DNA of 64,000 nucleotides from NCBI RefSeq assembly GCF_017916275.1, contig NZ_JAFMST010000008.1, positions 172,025-236,024 on the forward strand, in the 5' to 3' direction. Below are positions 18,353 to 27,113 of this stretch, piece after piece. Both the position numbers and the translations under genes were made by a program. Position 1 is the stretch's first letter, and each line of letters starts with the position of its first letter. A model generated the notes under the pieces. That model ran no database searches. It saw only the letters and a program-made list of their open reading frames with translations, and was not told the origin of the DNA. Source of the stretch: Rubellimicrobium arenae (GTDB taxonomy: Bacteria > Pseudomonadota > Alphaproteobacteria > Rhodobacterales > Rhodobacteraceae).

Positions 18353-19100
18353 CCCGACCCGCCGCCGCCTCCTGCTGGCCGCCCCCGCCCTCCTGCTGTC
18401 CGGCTGCAAGGTCTTCGACGGGATGACCGGTGACAGCCCGGCCCGCAACCTCCTCGAGGGCGCCAACGCCCTGACCCACGCGACGCAGAAGTTCGTGGCG
18501 CGCGACGCCCTCGCGCCGGAATACAGCCGCGCCGACATCCGCCAGGGGATGCGCCCCAACGGCGTCACCGCGCCGCAGGACAGCGATTACCAGGCGCTGG
18601 CCGCCAGCGGCTGGGCGGATTGGCGGCTGGCCGTGACCGGCGCGGTGGAGCGGCCCCTGTCCTTGTCCCTGGCCCAGCTCATGGCCATGCCGCCGCGCAC
18701 CCAGATCACACGGCACGATTGCGTCGAGGGCTGGTCCTGCATCGCCGAATGGACGGGGGTCCAGCTGTCCCGCGTGCTCGCCGAGGCGCGGCCCCTGCCC
18801 CAGGCCCGCTTCCTCTACGTCCGGTCCATGGACACCATCGAACGGGGCCTCGCCGGCGGGATCCGGTATTGGGAAAGCCTCGACCTGCGGGACGCCCTGC
18901 ACCCGCAGACGATCCTGGCCTACGGCATGAACGGGAGCCCCCTGCCCGTGGCCAACGGCGCGCCCCTGCGCCTGCGGGTCGAACGGCAGCTCGGCTACAA
19001 GATGGCCAAGTACCTCCATGCCATCGAAGTCGTCCCCGCCCTGGCCGACAAGGGCGGCTACTGGGAGGAACGGGGCTACGACTGGTACGCGGGCATCTAG
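18342..19100 (+). CDS. Molybdopterin-binding oxidoreductase, predicted Tat lipoprotein
   Basis: 252-residue member of the sulfite oxidase/MsrP-like fold. The N-terminus carries TRRRLLLAAPALLLSGC: a twin-arginine-like start and a lipobox with C22, so it is probably exported folded and lipid-anchored. The likely molybdenum-ligand cysteine is C127 in ITRHDCVEGWS, with W131 and C133 near it. The C-terminal part has YKMAKYLHAIEVV, typical of this domain. No separate heme or dimerisation domain is present. It is translated with the upstream cytochrome b. Substrate unknown: sulfoxides, sulfite or another small oxyanion are possible. Confidence 0.85.
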   Translation: MPADPTRRRLLLAAPALLLSGCKVFDGMTGDSPARNLLEGANALTHATQKFVARDALAPEYSRADIRQGMRPNGVTAPQDSDYQALAASGWADWRLAVTGAVERPLSLSLAQLMAMPPRTQITRHDCVEGWSCIAEWTGVQLSRVLAEARPLPQARFLYVRSMDTIERGLAGGIRYWESLDLRDALHPQTILAYGMNGSPLPVANGAPLRLRVERQLGYKMAKYLHAIEVVPALADKGGYWEERGYDWYAGI

Positions 19101-19152
19101 ACACCCGGCCCCGGCTGCGCGACGCTTCCCCGAACCGCAGAGGGACGATCCC

Positions 19153-20889
19153 ATGACGATCAATACCCGCTTCGACAAGTCCCGGCTCCCGAGCCGCCAT
19201 GTCACCGAAGGCCCCGCCCGCGCGCCCCATCGCAGCTACTTCTACGCCATGGGCATCACCGAGGAGGAGATCCACCAGCCCTGGGTCGGCGTCGCCACCT
19301 GCTGGAACGAGGCCGCGCCCTGCAACATCGCCCTGAACCGGCAGGCGCAGGTCGTGAAGCACGGCGTCAAGAAGGGCGGCGGCACGCCCCGCGAGTTCAC
19401 GACCATCACCGTCACCGACGGCGTCGCCATGGGCCACGAGGGGATGCGCTCCTCCCTCGCCTCCCGCGAGGCCATCGCCGACACCGTCGAGCTCACCATG
19501 CGCGGCCATTGCTACGACGCGATCGTGGGCCTTGCGGGCTGCGACAAGTCGCTGCCGGGGATGATGATGGCCATGGTGCGGCTCAACGTGCCCTCCGTGT
19601 TCATCTACGGCGGCTCGATCCTTCCGGGCCGCCTCAATGGCCAGGACGTGACGGTCCAGGACGTCTTCGAGGCCGTGGGCAAGCACCAGGCCGGCGTCAT
19701 GTCCGACGCCGAGCTCGAGATCCTCGAACGCGTGGCCTGCCCCTCCTCCGGGGCCTGCGGCGCGCAGTACACCGCCAACACCATGGCCTGCGTCTCCGAG
19801 GCGATCGGGCTGGCGCTGCTCAACTCCTCCTCGGCGCCCGCCCCCTACGAGAGCCGCGACCAGTTCTGCGAAGCCTCGGGCGTCGCGGTCATGAACCTCA
19901 TCGAGAAGAACATCCGCGCCCGCGACATCGTCACCCGCAAGTCGCTCGAGAACGCCGCCCGCGTGGTGGCCTGCACGGGCGGGTCGACCAACGGCGCGCT
20001 GCACCTGCCCGCCATCGCCCACGAGGCCGGGATCGAGTTCGACCTCTTCGACGTGGCCGACATCATGCGCGACACGCCCTACTTCGTGGACCTGCGCCCG
20101 GGCGGCAAGTACGTCGCCAAGGACCTGCACGAGGTCGGCGGCGTGCCCGTGGTCCTCAAGGAACTCCAGAAGATCGGCCTCCTGCACGAGGACTGCGTCA
20201 CCGCCTCGGGCCGCACGCTCGGCGAGGAGCTCGACGACATCCGGGCCGAGGCCGACGGCCGCGTGATCCACCCCGCCGCCACGCCGCTCACCCGCACCGG
20301 CGGCGTCGTCGGCCTGCGCGGCAACCTCGCCCCCGACGGCGCCATCGTGAAGGTCGCCGGCATGACCGAGGCCGAGCAGGTCTTCACCGGCCCGGCCCGC
20401 GTCTTCGACTGCGAGGAGGACGCCTTCGCCGCCGTGAAGGCCCGCGCCTACCAGGAGGGCGAGGTCCTCGTCATCCGCAACGAAGGTCCCGCGGGCGGCC
20501 CCGGCATGCGCGAGATGCTGGCCACCACCGCCGCCCTCTCGGGCCAGGGCATGGGCAAGAAGGTCGCGCTGATCACCGACGGGCGCTTCTCGGGCGCGAC
20601 GCGGGGCTTCTGCGTGGGCCATGTCGGCCCCGAGGCCGCGCATGGCGGCCCGATCGCGCTGCTGCGGAACGGGGACGTCATCACGATCAACGCCCTGACC
20701 GGCGAGATCTCCGTCGCGCTGTCGGACGAGGAACTCGGACAACGCCGCGTCGAATGGGCCGGCCCGCGCGTGACGCAGTACACCTCGGGCGCACTGTGGA
20801 AGTTCGCCAGGCTGGTGGGCAGCGCCCGGCACGGGGCCGTGACGCATCCCGGCGCGCAGGCCGAAAGCCACGTCTACATGGACCAGTGA
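19153..20889 (+). CDS. ilvD: Dihydroxy-acid dehydratase
   Basis: 578-residue iron-sulfur dehydratase of branched-chain amino-acid synthesis (EC 4.2.1.9). The three conserved cluster cysteines are present: C57 (AAPCN), C130 (GCDKSLPG) and C202 (CPSSGACGAQYTANT). The C-terminal region has ITDGRFSGATRGFCVGH. The start ATG follows AGAGGGA; upstream in-frame codons belong to the end of the molybdopterin gene. Sugar-acid dehydratases (EDD type) are related, but the cysteine spacing and the C-terminal motif fit IlvD. A perfect hairpin follows the stop. Confidence 0.94.
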   Translation: MTINTRFDKSRLPSRHVTEGPARAPHRSYFYAMGITEEEIHQPWVGVATCWNEAAPCNIALNRQAQVVKHGVKKGGGTPREFTTITVTDGVAMGHEGMRSSLASREAIADTVELTMRGHCYDAIVGLAGCDKSLPGMMMAMVRLNVPSVFIYGGSILPGRLNGQDVTVQDVFEAVGKHQAGVMSDAELEILERVACPSSGACGAQYTANTMACVSEAIGLALLNSSSAPAPYESRDQFCEASGVAVMNLIEKNIRARDIVTRKSLENAARVVACTGGSTNGALHLPAIAHEAGIEFDLFDVADIMRDTPYFVDLRPGGKYVAKDLHEVGGVPVVLKELQKIGLLHEDCVTASGRTLGEELDDIRAEADGRVIHPAATPLTRTGGVVGLRGNLAPDGAIVKVAGMTEAEQVFTGPARVFDCEEDAFAAVKARAYQEGEVLVIRNEGPAGGPGMREMLATTAALSGQGMGKKVALITDGRFSGATRGFCVGHVGPEAAHGGPIALLRNGDVITINALTGEISVALSDEELGQRRVEWAGPRVTQYTSGALWKFARLVGSARHGAVTHPGAQAESHVYMDQ

Positions 20890-20896
20890 CCGCGCG

Positions 20897-20922
20897 GACC
20901 GGCCGCTGCGGCGCGGCCGGTC
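20897..20922 (+). terminator. Hairpin terminator after ilvD
   Basis: GACCGGCCGC (20897-20906) and GCGGCCGGTC (20913-20922) give a perfect 10-bp stem with a 6-base loop, 8 bp after the ilvD stop. Followed by TCTCCGTCT rather than a clean T-run. Confidence 0.6.
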
Positions 20923-20979
20923 TCCGTCTGACGCGGCGTCCTGCGTGATCCGTTCGATCGCTCGGGGCATGATCGGGCC

Positions 20980-22995
20980 ATGAGACCCTTTCCCCGGCTC
21001 CTGTCCCCTGTCCAGATCGGCGCGGTCCGGCTGCCCAACCGGGTCCTGATGGGGTCCATGCACACGGGGCTCGAGGAACGGGGCGACTGGGACCGTGTCG
21101 CGGCCTTCTATGCCGCCCGCGCCTCGGCGGGGCTCATCGTCACGGGCGGAATGGCCCCGAACCGCGAAGGCGGCGTGTTCCCCGGCGCGGCGGGCCTGTT
21201 CAGCGACGAGGACATCGCCAACCACCGTCGCGTGACCGATGCCGTGCACGCGGCGGGCGGAAGGATCGCCATGCAGATCCTCCATGCCGGGCGCTACGCC
21301 TACGGACCGGACTGCGTGGCCCCTTCGGCCCTGAGATCCCCGATCAGCCCCTTCGCCCCGAAGGAGCTGGACGCCGCAGGCATCGATGCGCAGGCCGCGG
21401 CCTTCGCCGTCGCGGCGCGGCGGGCGGTCCTTGCCGGCTACGACGGCGTCGAGGTGATGGGGTCCGAGGGCTACTTCCTCAACCAGTTCCTCGCTGTCCG
21501 CACCAACCGCCGCCGCGATGCCTGGGGCGGCTCGCCCGAGGCGCGCCGGCGCCTGCCCCTGGACGTGGTCCGCCGGGTCCGCGCCGCCCTCGGCCCCGAC
21601 CGGGCGCTCATCTACCGGATCTCGCTCATCGACCTCGTGGAGGGCGGGCAAAGCTGGGACGACGTGGCCGCGCTCGCCCGCGAGGTGCAGGAGGCGGGGG
21701 CGGACGCCCTCAACTCGGGGATCGGCTGGCACGAGGCGCGGGTGCCCACCATCGCCACCTCCGTGCCGCGCGCCGCCTGGGCCTGGCTCACGGCCCGGCT
21801 CCGGCGCGAGGTCTCGATCCCGGTGATCGCGTCGAACCGCATCAACGCGCCCGAAACCGCCGAGGACCTCCTGGCTCGCGGGGACGCCGACCTCGTGAGC
21901 CTCGCGCGCCCGTTCCTGGCGGACCCCGACTTCGTCGCCAAGGCCGCCCGGGGCCGCGCGCGGGAGATCGCGCCTTGCATCGCCTGCAACCAGGCCTGCC
22001 TCGACCACACCTTCTCGGGCCGGGTCGCGACCTGCCTGGTCAACCCCCGCGCCGCCCACGAGACCGAGTTGGCCATCGTCCCGGCCCCCCGGCCCAAGCG
22101 GATCGCCGTCGTCGGGGCCGGGCCCGCCGGGCTCTCGGCCGCGCTCACCGCCGCCGAGCGGGGCCATGACGTGACCCTCTTCGAGCGGGAGGCCGCGATT
22201 GGCGGCCAGCTCAACCTCGCCCGCGCCGTTCCCGGCAAGGAGGAGTTCAGCCCTCTCGTCCACTGGTTCGAGACGATGTTGGAGATCCGTCGGATCGACC
22301 TACGTCTTGGGCGGGCGGCGACCGCGGCGGACCTCGCATCCTACGACGAGGTGGTCGTCGCCACTGGCGTCCGGCCGCGCGATCCGCGGATTCCGGGGCA
22401 GGACCTGCCCCATGTGGCGACCTATGCCGACATCCTGACGGGCCGCGTGGTGGCCGGCCCCCGCGTGGCCGTGATCGGAGCGGGCGGGATCGGCTTCGAC
22501 CTGTCCGAATTCCTCGTGAGCGGCGGGCCACCGCCCCCGGACCTGGCCGGCTGGACCGCCGAATGGGGCGTGGGCGACCCGGCGCTGTCGCCCGGTGGCC
22601 TGGCCCCCGGCGGGCCTGCGCCCCACCCTCCCCTGCGGGAGGTGACGCTGCTCCAGCGCAGGGGCGGGACGCCGGGGCGCAATCTCGGGCGCACGACGGG
22701 CTGGATCCACCGCGCCTCGCTCAGGATGAAGGGGGTGAGGATGCTGGGCGGCGTCAGCTACGAGCGGATCGTTCCCGAAGGGCTCTGGGTGCGGCTGGGC
22801 GACGCGGGCGAGGCGCAGCTCATCCCGGCCGAAACGATCGTGCTGTGCGCGGGCCAGGAATGCGAGCGGACGCTGGCCGACGAGCTGATCGCGCGGGGTC
22901 GGCCGGTCCATGTGATCGGCGGGGCGGAGCTGGCGGCCGAGCTCGATGCGAGACGCGCCATCGACCAGGGCACGCGTCTGGCCGCCATGCTCTGA
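20980..22995 (+). CDS. fadH: NADPH-dependent 2,4-dienoyl-CoA reductase-like flavoenzyme
   Basis: 671-residue protein with two parts. Residues 1-350 form an old-yellow-enzyme TIM barrel (FMN), with LPNRVLMGSMHTGLE and active-site-like LHAGRYAY. Next comes a 4Fe-4S cysteine cluster (PCIACNQACLD, about 331-341, then TCLVNP). The C-terminal part binds FAD and NADPH, with GAGPAGLSAAL and GAGGIGFDLSEF. Order and length match FadH, which reduces 2,4-dienoyl-CoA during unsaturated fatty-acid oxidation (EC 1.3.1.34). Other members act on trimethylamine or enones. It stands alone and has no fad genes around it. Confidence 0.88.
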   Translation: MRPFPRLLSPVQIGAVRLPNRVLMGSMHTGLEERGDWDRVAAFYAARASAGLIVTGGMAPNREGGVFPGAAGLFSDEDIANHRRVTDAVHAAGGRIAMQILHAGRYAYGPDCVAPSALRSPISPFAPKELDAAGIDAQAAAFAVAARRAVLAGYDGVEVMGSEGYFLNQFLAVRTNRRRDAWGGSPEARRRLPLDVVRRVRAALGPDRALIYRISLIDLVEGGQSWDDVAALAREVQEAGADALNSGIGWHEARVPTIATSVPRAAWAWLTARLRREVSIPVIASNRINAPETAEDLLARGDADLVSLARPFLADPDFVAKAARGRAREIAPCIACNQACLDHTFSGRVATCLVNPRAAHETELAIVPAPRPKRIAVVGAGPAGLSAALTAAERGHDVTLFEREAAIGGQLNLARAVPGKEEFSPLVHWFETMLEIRRIDLRLGRAATAADLASYDEVVVATGVRPRDPRIPGQDLPHVATYADILTGRVVAGPRVAVIGAGGIGFDLSEFLVSGGPPPPDLAGWTAEWGVGDPALSPGGLAPGGPAPHPPLREVTLLQRRGGTPGRNLGRTTGWIHRASLRMKGVRMLGGVSYERIVPEGLWVRLGDAGEAQLIPAETIVLCAGQECERTLADELIARGRPVHVIGGAELAAELDARRAIDQGTRLAAML

Positions 22996-23024
22996 GCCGT
23001 TCCAGACCGCCGAACAATACCTCA

Positions 23025-23072
23025 CCAATTCCCTGATTTGTCAGGTGCCGGCCTCAATTGTGCCGGAATTGG
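23025..23072. promoter_or_regulatory. Nested palindromes upstream of LysR gene
   Basis: CCAATTCC (23025-23032) and GGAATTGG (23065-23072) are perfect inverted arms. Between them lies a tighter palindrome, CCTGA (23032-23036) and TCAGG (23041-23045). The region is unusually AT-rich for this window and sits 40-90 bp before the LysR start, so it is a likely operator/promoter, perhaps for autoregulation. Confidence 0.5.
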
Positions 23073-23111
23073 AGACAAGAAAGCGGCCAAAGGGACAGAT
23101 GAGGAAACGAC

Positions 23112-24017
23112 ATGGACCGCCTGACCGAAATGGAGGCCTTTGCCACAGTGGTGGACCAAGGAGGCTTCACGGATGCCGCCAAGAAGATGGGCATCTCGAA
23201 GTCCGCTGTCTCGAAGCATGTATCCGCTCTCGAGGCGCGGCTCGGCGCGCGGCTCCTGAACCGCACCACCCGGCGCGTGTCGCCGACCGAGATCGGCCTC
23301 GCCTACTACGACCGCGCACGCCGCGTGCTCAATGACGCGGGCGAGGCCGATGCCCTCGTGACCTCCATGCAGACCGCCCCGTCGGGGCTGCTGCGGATCT
23401 CGGTCGCGACCGACTTCGGCGTCAACCTGCTGAGCCCCGTCCTGGGCGAGTTCCTCCAGGAGTTTCCCGGCATCACCGTCAACATGGTGCTGAACAACCG
23501 CTACGTGGAGCTCATCTCCGAAGGCTTCGACATGGCGATCCGCATCGGGGAGCTCGAGGACTCGACGCTCCGCGCCCGCAAGATCGCCGAAACGACCAAG
23601 AAGATGATCGCGTCGCCCGCCTATTTCTCCCAGTATGGGCGCCCCAAGTCGATCGACGACCTGAACGAGCACAAGCTCCTGCATTATTCCAACCAGGCCA
23701 ATTCCGCCGTGTGGAAGATCACCGCTCCGTCCGGCGAGAAGCGGCAGGTCCGGACGGCCGGCTGGCTCACCGTGAATGACGGCCAGTCCCTGCTGAACGC
23801 CTGCGTGTCGGGCCTGGGCATCGCCTACCTTCCCTCCTTCCTCTACTCCGAGGCGATGGAGAAGGGCCTCGTCGAGGAAGCGATCCCCGGCCTGCCCCAC
23901 GAGGTGCAGGGCATCTACGCCGTCTATCCCCCCGGGCGCTTCACCCAGCCCAAGGTCCGCGCCTTCATCGACTTCCTGGTCGACGCGTTCGAGAACAAGG
24001 GCCCGGACGCCTGGTGA
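23112..24017 (+). CDS. LysR-family transcriptional regulator
   Basis: 301 residues. The N-terminal winged helix-turn-helix is FTDAAKKMGISKSAVSKHVS with ALEARLGARLLNRTTRRV. The effector domain follows (about 90-295) and includes the phrase FDMAIRIGELEDSTLRARKI, typical of the CrgA/AaeR-like LysR subgroup. A GAGGAA site precedes the ATG. It lies 116 bp after fadH on the same strand with its own palindrome-rich upstream region. Target genes cannot be told from context. Codon use is somewhat less GC-biased than in neighbours. Confidence 0.9.
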   Translation: MDRLTEMEAFATVVDQGGFTDAAKKMGISKSAVSKHVSALEARLGARLLNRTTRRVSPTEIGLAYYDRARRVLNDAGEADALVTSMQTAPSGLLRISVATDFGVNLLSPVLGEFLQEFPGITVNMVLNNRYVELISEGFDMAIRIGELEDSTLRARKIAETTKKMIASPAYFSQYGRPKSIDDLNEHKLLHYSNQANSAVWKITAPSGEKRQVRTAGWLTVNDGQSLLNACVSGLGIAYLPSFLYSEAMEKGLVEEAIPGLPHEVQGIYAVYPPGRFTQPKVRAFIDFLVDAFENKGPDAW

Positions 24018-24063
24018 GGGAACGGGGCGCGGGAGGCGGGCCATGGGTCCGCCGCCCGCTCCA

Positions 24064-24981
24064 TCAGGGAAGCACGACGGCCTCGACGCGCCGGTTCGCC
24101 TCCCGCCCCTCGGGGGTGAGATTGCTGGCCCGGGGGGCGAGCCAGCCCATCCCCTGCGCCGAAAGCTGGCCGCGGTCGACCCCCTGCGACGACACCAGGC
24201 GGTCGGCCACCGCCTGCGCCCTTTGCCGCGACAGCGCGATGTTGGCCTCGAGCGATCCTTGCGCATCCGTATGCCCGACCAGCGCCACGCGCCGGCTCGG
24301 GTTGGTCCGCAGATAGGCCGCGAGAGCCCCCAGCACGGCATCGCCGCCCGGGGCCAGACGCGACGAGCCCGTCGCGAAGTCGAGCCCCTCGAGCACCACC
24401 CGCCCTTCCCCTTCGAGCCGCGCGGCGAAGTCTCCGCCAGCCGCCGGGGGGGACGCCGGGACCTGGCCGGACGACGCGGGCGGACGGGCCTCCGGGTCGA
24501 CCGGCAGGACGCGGATGAGCTGGACGAAGCCCATCTCGTCGCTGCGGCTGACCAGGATGCTCAGCGCCTCGCCGTCCTTCTCGGCCGACAGGTAGCGGTA
24601 ATCTACCAGATCGACGAACATCGCGGGCGGGGGCAGCACCTCGATGTCGTTGCGGAAGTCAAAGCCGCCGCAGGCCTCCGCCGCGCAATCGAGGAGGGGG
24701 CGAAAGCCCTGGGCCGCGATCTGGTCGCGCAATGGCCCGAAGAGTTGCAGGGTCGTCTGTCCCGGCGAGGCCACCTGCCAGACCTGCCGCGTCACCTCCC
24801 CCTCCACGACGCGCGCCGGAAGGTAACCCTCGGCCCAGGGTCCCGTCGCGATGGCATGGCTGGCGAGGGGCTCCGCGCCCTCGAACGCCAGATGCGCCGC
24901 GGCCGGCAGGTCGAAGGTCAGCGCCGGGGCGGGCGTGCCCAGGACGGCCAGAACGACGACCCAGCGTTTCGGTGAGCTCAT
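24064..24981 (-). CDS. OmpA-family outer-membrane/peptidoglycan-binding protein
   Basis: 305 residues with a signal peptide (about 1-20), a roughly 160-residue N-terminal domain I do not recognise, a proline-rich linker (PASPPAAGG, about 170-185) and a C-terminal OmpA domain (about 190-305). The OmpA domain shows LEGLDFATGSSRL, VALVGHTDAQGS and SRQRAQAVADRL, the peptidoglycan-binding signature. Its start overlaps the CinA-like gene by ATGA, so the two are co-transcribed. Probably tethers the outer membrane to murein. Confidence 0.85.
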   Translation of the reverse strand: MSSPKRWVVVLAVLGTPAPALTFDLPAAAHLAFEGAEPLASHAIATGPWAEGYLPARVVEGEVTRQVWQVASPGQTTLQLFGPLRDQIAAQGFRPLLDCAAEACGGFDFRNDIEVLPPPAMFVDLVDYRYLSAEKDGEALSILVSRSDEMGFVQLIRVLPVDPEARPPASSGQVPASPPAAGGDFAARLEGEGRVVLEGLDFATGSSRLAPGGDAVLGALAAYLRTNPSRRVALVGHTDAQGSLEANIALSRQRAQAVADRLVSSQGVDRGQLSAQGMGWLAPRASNLTPEGREANRRVEAVVLP

Positions 24982-25697
24982 TCAGGAAAGAGGGTGGCGA
25001 GGCGCGTCATGGCTTCGTTGACCCGGGCGCCGTCTGTCCCCCGGATCACGATGTTGGCCCCGTAGGCGCCATTCTGCTGGAACGGATAGGAGCCCATCGC
25101 CAGGTCCGGATAGGTGGCCGCCAGATCGGCCAGCGGACCGGCGATCTCCCCCTCGCCGCGTTGGATGCGATAGCTCTGCGACAGGAGCGGCGTGCCTCCG
25201 GTCAGCCGCGGCAGCAGCCCGGCCACCATCGCCTCGAAGATGCGCGGCACGCCCGCCATGACATGGACGTTGCGGACCGAGAACCCAGGGGCGGAGCTGA
25301 CCGGATTGTCGATCAGCGTCGCGCCCTCGGGGATGCGGGCCATCCGGAGCCGCGCGTCGTTCATCTCCACGCCCATGCGGTCGTAGTGGGCCTGGAGGAT
25401 CGCGCGGGCGTCGTCGCGCACGTCCAAGGGCACGCCCATGGCATCGGCCACCGCATCGGCCGTGATGTCGTCGTGGGTGGGCCCGATGCCACCGCTCGTG
25501 AAGACGTGATCGTACTGGCCCGACAGCGCCTGCACGGCGGCCACGATCACGGCGTGGCGGTCCGCGACGACGCGCGCTTCCTGCAGGTCGATGCCCACGC
25601 GGGCCAACTCCTGGGCCAGGAAATGCATGTTGGAGTCGCGCGTGCGGCCCGAGAGGATCTCGTCCCCGATGACGAGGATCGCGGCCGTGGGATTCAT
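24978..25697 (-). CDS. CinA-like molybdopterin-binding (MoaB/Mog fold) protein
   Basis: 239 residues, equal to the N-terminal half of CinA (competence/damage-inducible protein). It has TAAILVIGDEILSGRTRDSN at the start and TSGGIGPTHDDIT, both signatures of the MoCF fold. The C-terminal nicotinamide-nucleotide amidase domain of full CinA is absent, as in many alphaproteobacterial versions. Exact function uncertain; the family includes ADP-ribose pyrophosphatases. Divergent from map across 123 bp. Confidence 0.85.
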   Translation of the reverse strand: MNPTAAILVIGDEILSGRTRDSNMHFLAQELARVGIDLQEARVVADRHAVIVAAVQALSGQYDHVFTSGGIGPTHDDITADAVADAMGVPLDVRDDARAILQAHYDRMGVEMNDARLRMARIPEGATLIDNPVSSAPGFSVRNVHVMAGVPRIFEAMVAGLLPRLTGGTPLLSQSYRIQRGEGEIAGPLADLAATYPDLAMGSYPFQQNGAYGANIVIRGTDGARVNEAMTRLATLFPE

Positions 25698-25820
25698 GAA
25701 AGCCCTCGCATTGGTGCTGACGCCAAGGTATAGGCCCCGCTTCCCTTCCGATCCAGTCTCGCGTCTGGAACTCCCGGACGGGATCGCCTATTTCCCCCTA
25801 GTACACGAAAGGGCACGCAG

Positions 25821-26630
25821 GTGGACGAACGCAGGGGCCGGCTCACGCGCGATGGAATCCGCATCCATGAAGCGGCGGATTATGCCGGGATGCGCGCGGC
25901 GGGGCGCATCGCGGCCGAGATCCTGGACGACATCGGCCCCCACGTCTTTCCCGGCCAGACCACCGGAGAGATCGACCGCCTGATCACCGCCATGGTGGCG
26001 GCCCGGGGCGCCGTGTCGGCCACGATCGGCTACAAGGGCTACCAGCACGCGTCGTGCATCAGCGTGAACCATGTCGTCTGCCACGGGATTCCGGGGGACA
26101 AGGTGCTCAAGGATGGCGACGTCCTGAACATCGACGTCACCGTGATCCTGGACGGCTGGTACGGCGACACGAGCCGGATGTACGTGGCCGGCGCGCCCAG
26201 CCGCAAGTCCGAGCGGCTGATGCAGGTCACGCATGACGCGCTGATGCTGGGGATCGAGGCCGCCAGGCCAGGCGCCACCTTCGGCGACATCGGCCATGCG
26301 ATCCAGACGCATGTCGAGGCGAACCGGATGTCGGTCGTGCGCGACTTCTGCGGCCACGGGCTGGGGCGGGTCTTCCACGCGCCGCCCAACGTCCTCCACT
26401 ACGGCCGCCCCGGCACCGGGCCGCGGCTCGAAGAGGGCATGTTCTTCACCATCGAGCCCATGGTGAACCTGGGCCGCCCCGAGACCAAGGTGCTGGCCGA
26501 CGACTGGACCGCCGTGACCCGCGACAAGTCGCTGTCCGCGCAGTTCGAGCATTCGGTCGGCATCACCGGGACGGGCGTGGAGATCTTCACATCCTCGCCC
26601 GGCGGAAAGTTCTTCCCGACCTGGGGCTAG
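25821..26630 (+). CDS. map: Methionine aminopeptidase, type I
   Basis: 269-residue metalloprotease removing N-terminal methionine from nascent proteins (EC 3.4.11.18). Metal ligands are visible: two aspartates in DVTVILDGWYGDTSR, histidine in FCGHGLGRVFH, and glutamates in FTIEPMVNLG and AQFEHSVGIT. The start is a GTG with AAAGGG upstream. Its stop shares CTAG (26627-26630) with the convergent allA stop. Confidence 0.94.
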   Translation: MDERRGRLTRDGIRIHEAADYAGMRAAGRIAAEILDDIGPHVFPGQTTGEIDRLITAMVAARGAVSATIGYKGYQHASCISVNHVVCHGIPGDKVLKDGDVLNIDVTVILDGWYGDTSRMYVAGAPSRKSERLMQVTHDALMLGIEAARPGATFGDIGHAIQTHVEANRMSVVRDFCGHGLGRVFHAPPNVLHYGRPGTGPRLEEGMFFTIEPMVNLGRPETKVLADDWTAVTRDKSLSAQFEHSVGITGTGVEIFTSSPGGKFFPTWG

Positions 26631-27109
26631 TCCCGAACGGTCACGGGCTCGGGCAGCCAGTACTCCTCGAGGTTCTGTCCCTCTCCGATCCGGTCCACCA
26701 CGGCAAAGAGGCCGGGCGCGTGGAGCGGCGTCAGGACCCCATGCCAGATGCCCCGGTGCAGGTTGATCCCCTGCCCCGGCGCGGTCAGGAAGGCGCGGAT
26801 GCGGCCCGGGGCCGCGTCGTGTCCCTCGGCCACGATCACCAGGAACGGATGCTGGGTCATGGGCAGGAACGCCTGCGAGCCCAGCGGATGTCGTTCCACC
26901 ATCTCGAGCCGGTAGGGCAGTTCGCGGGGCTGGGCGTCGAACAGGCTGATCCCGGCGCGACCTCCGTCGAAATCCAGCCGCGCCCGGTCGTGGAAACGGC
27001 CGCAGAGCCCCTGGTTGATGAGGCGGTCGGGGGCGCCGGCCACCTCCAGCAGGTCCCCGAAGGGGGCGAAGGCCGCGGCGGTCAACGGTTCGGGGCGAAT
27101 CTCGGCCAT
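26627..27109 (-). CDS. allA: Ureidoglycolate lyase
   Basis: 160-residue cupin-like enzyme splitting ureidoglycolate to glyoxylate and urea (EC 4.3.2.3), the last step of allantoin breakdown. The family phrases FGDLLEV near the start, MVERHPLGSQAFLP and INLHRGIWHGVLTPL are present. It follows the ureidoglycine aminohydrolase gene by 4 bp and ends a minus-strand run with it and the allantoinase fusion. Confidence 0.93.
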   Translation of the reverse strand: MAEIRPEPLTAAAFAPFGDLLEVAGAPDRLINQGLCGRFHDRARLDFDGGRAGISLFDAQPRELPYRLEMVERHPLGSQAFLPMTQHPFLVIVAEGHDAAPGRIRAFLTAPGQGINLHRGIWHGVLTPLHAPGLFAVVDRIGEGQNLEEYWLPEPVTVRD

Positions 27110-27113
27110 CGGA

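Noticed and set aside
18706-22263. Minus-strand open frame of about 1185 codons opposite ilvD and fadH
   Set aside because: Low-complexity Gly/Arg/Ala/His composition typical of antisense frames in GC-rich DNA; ilvD and fadH explain the region.
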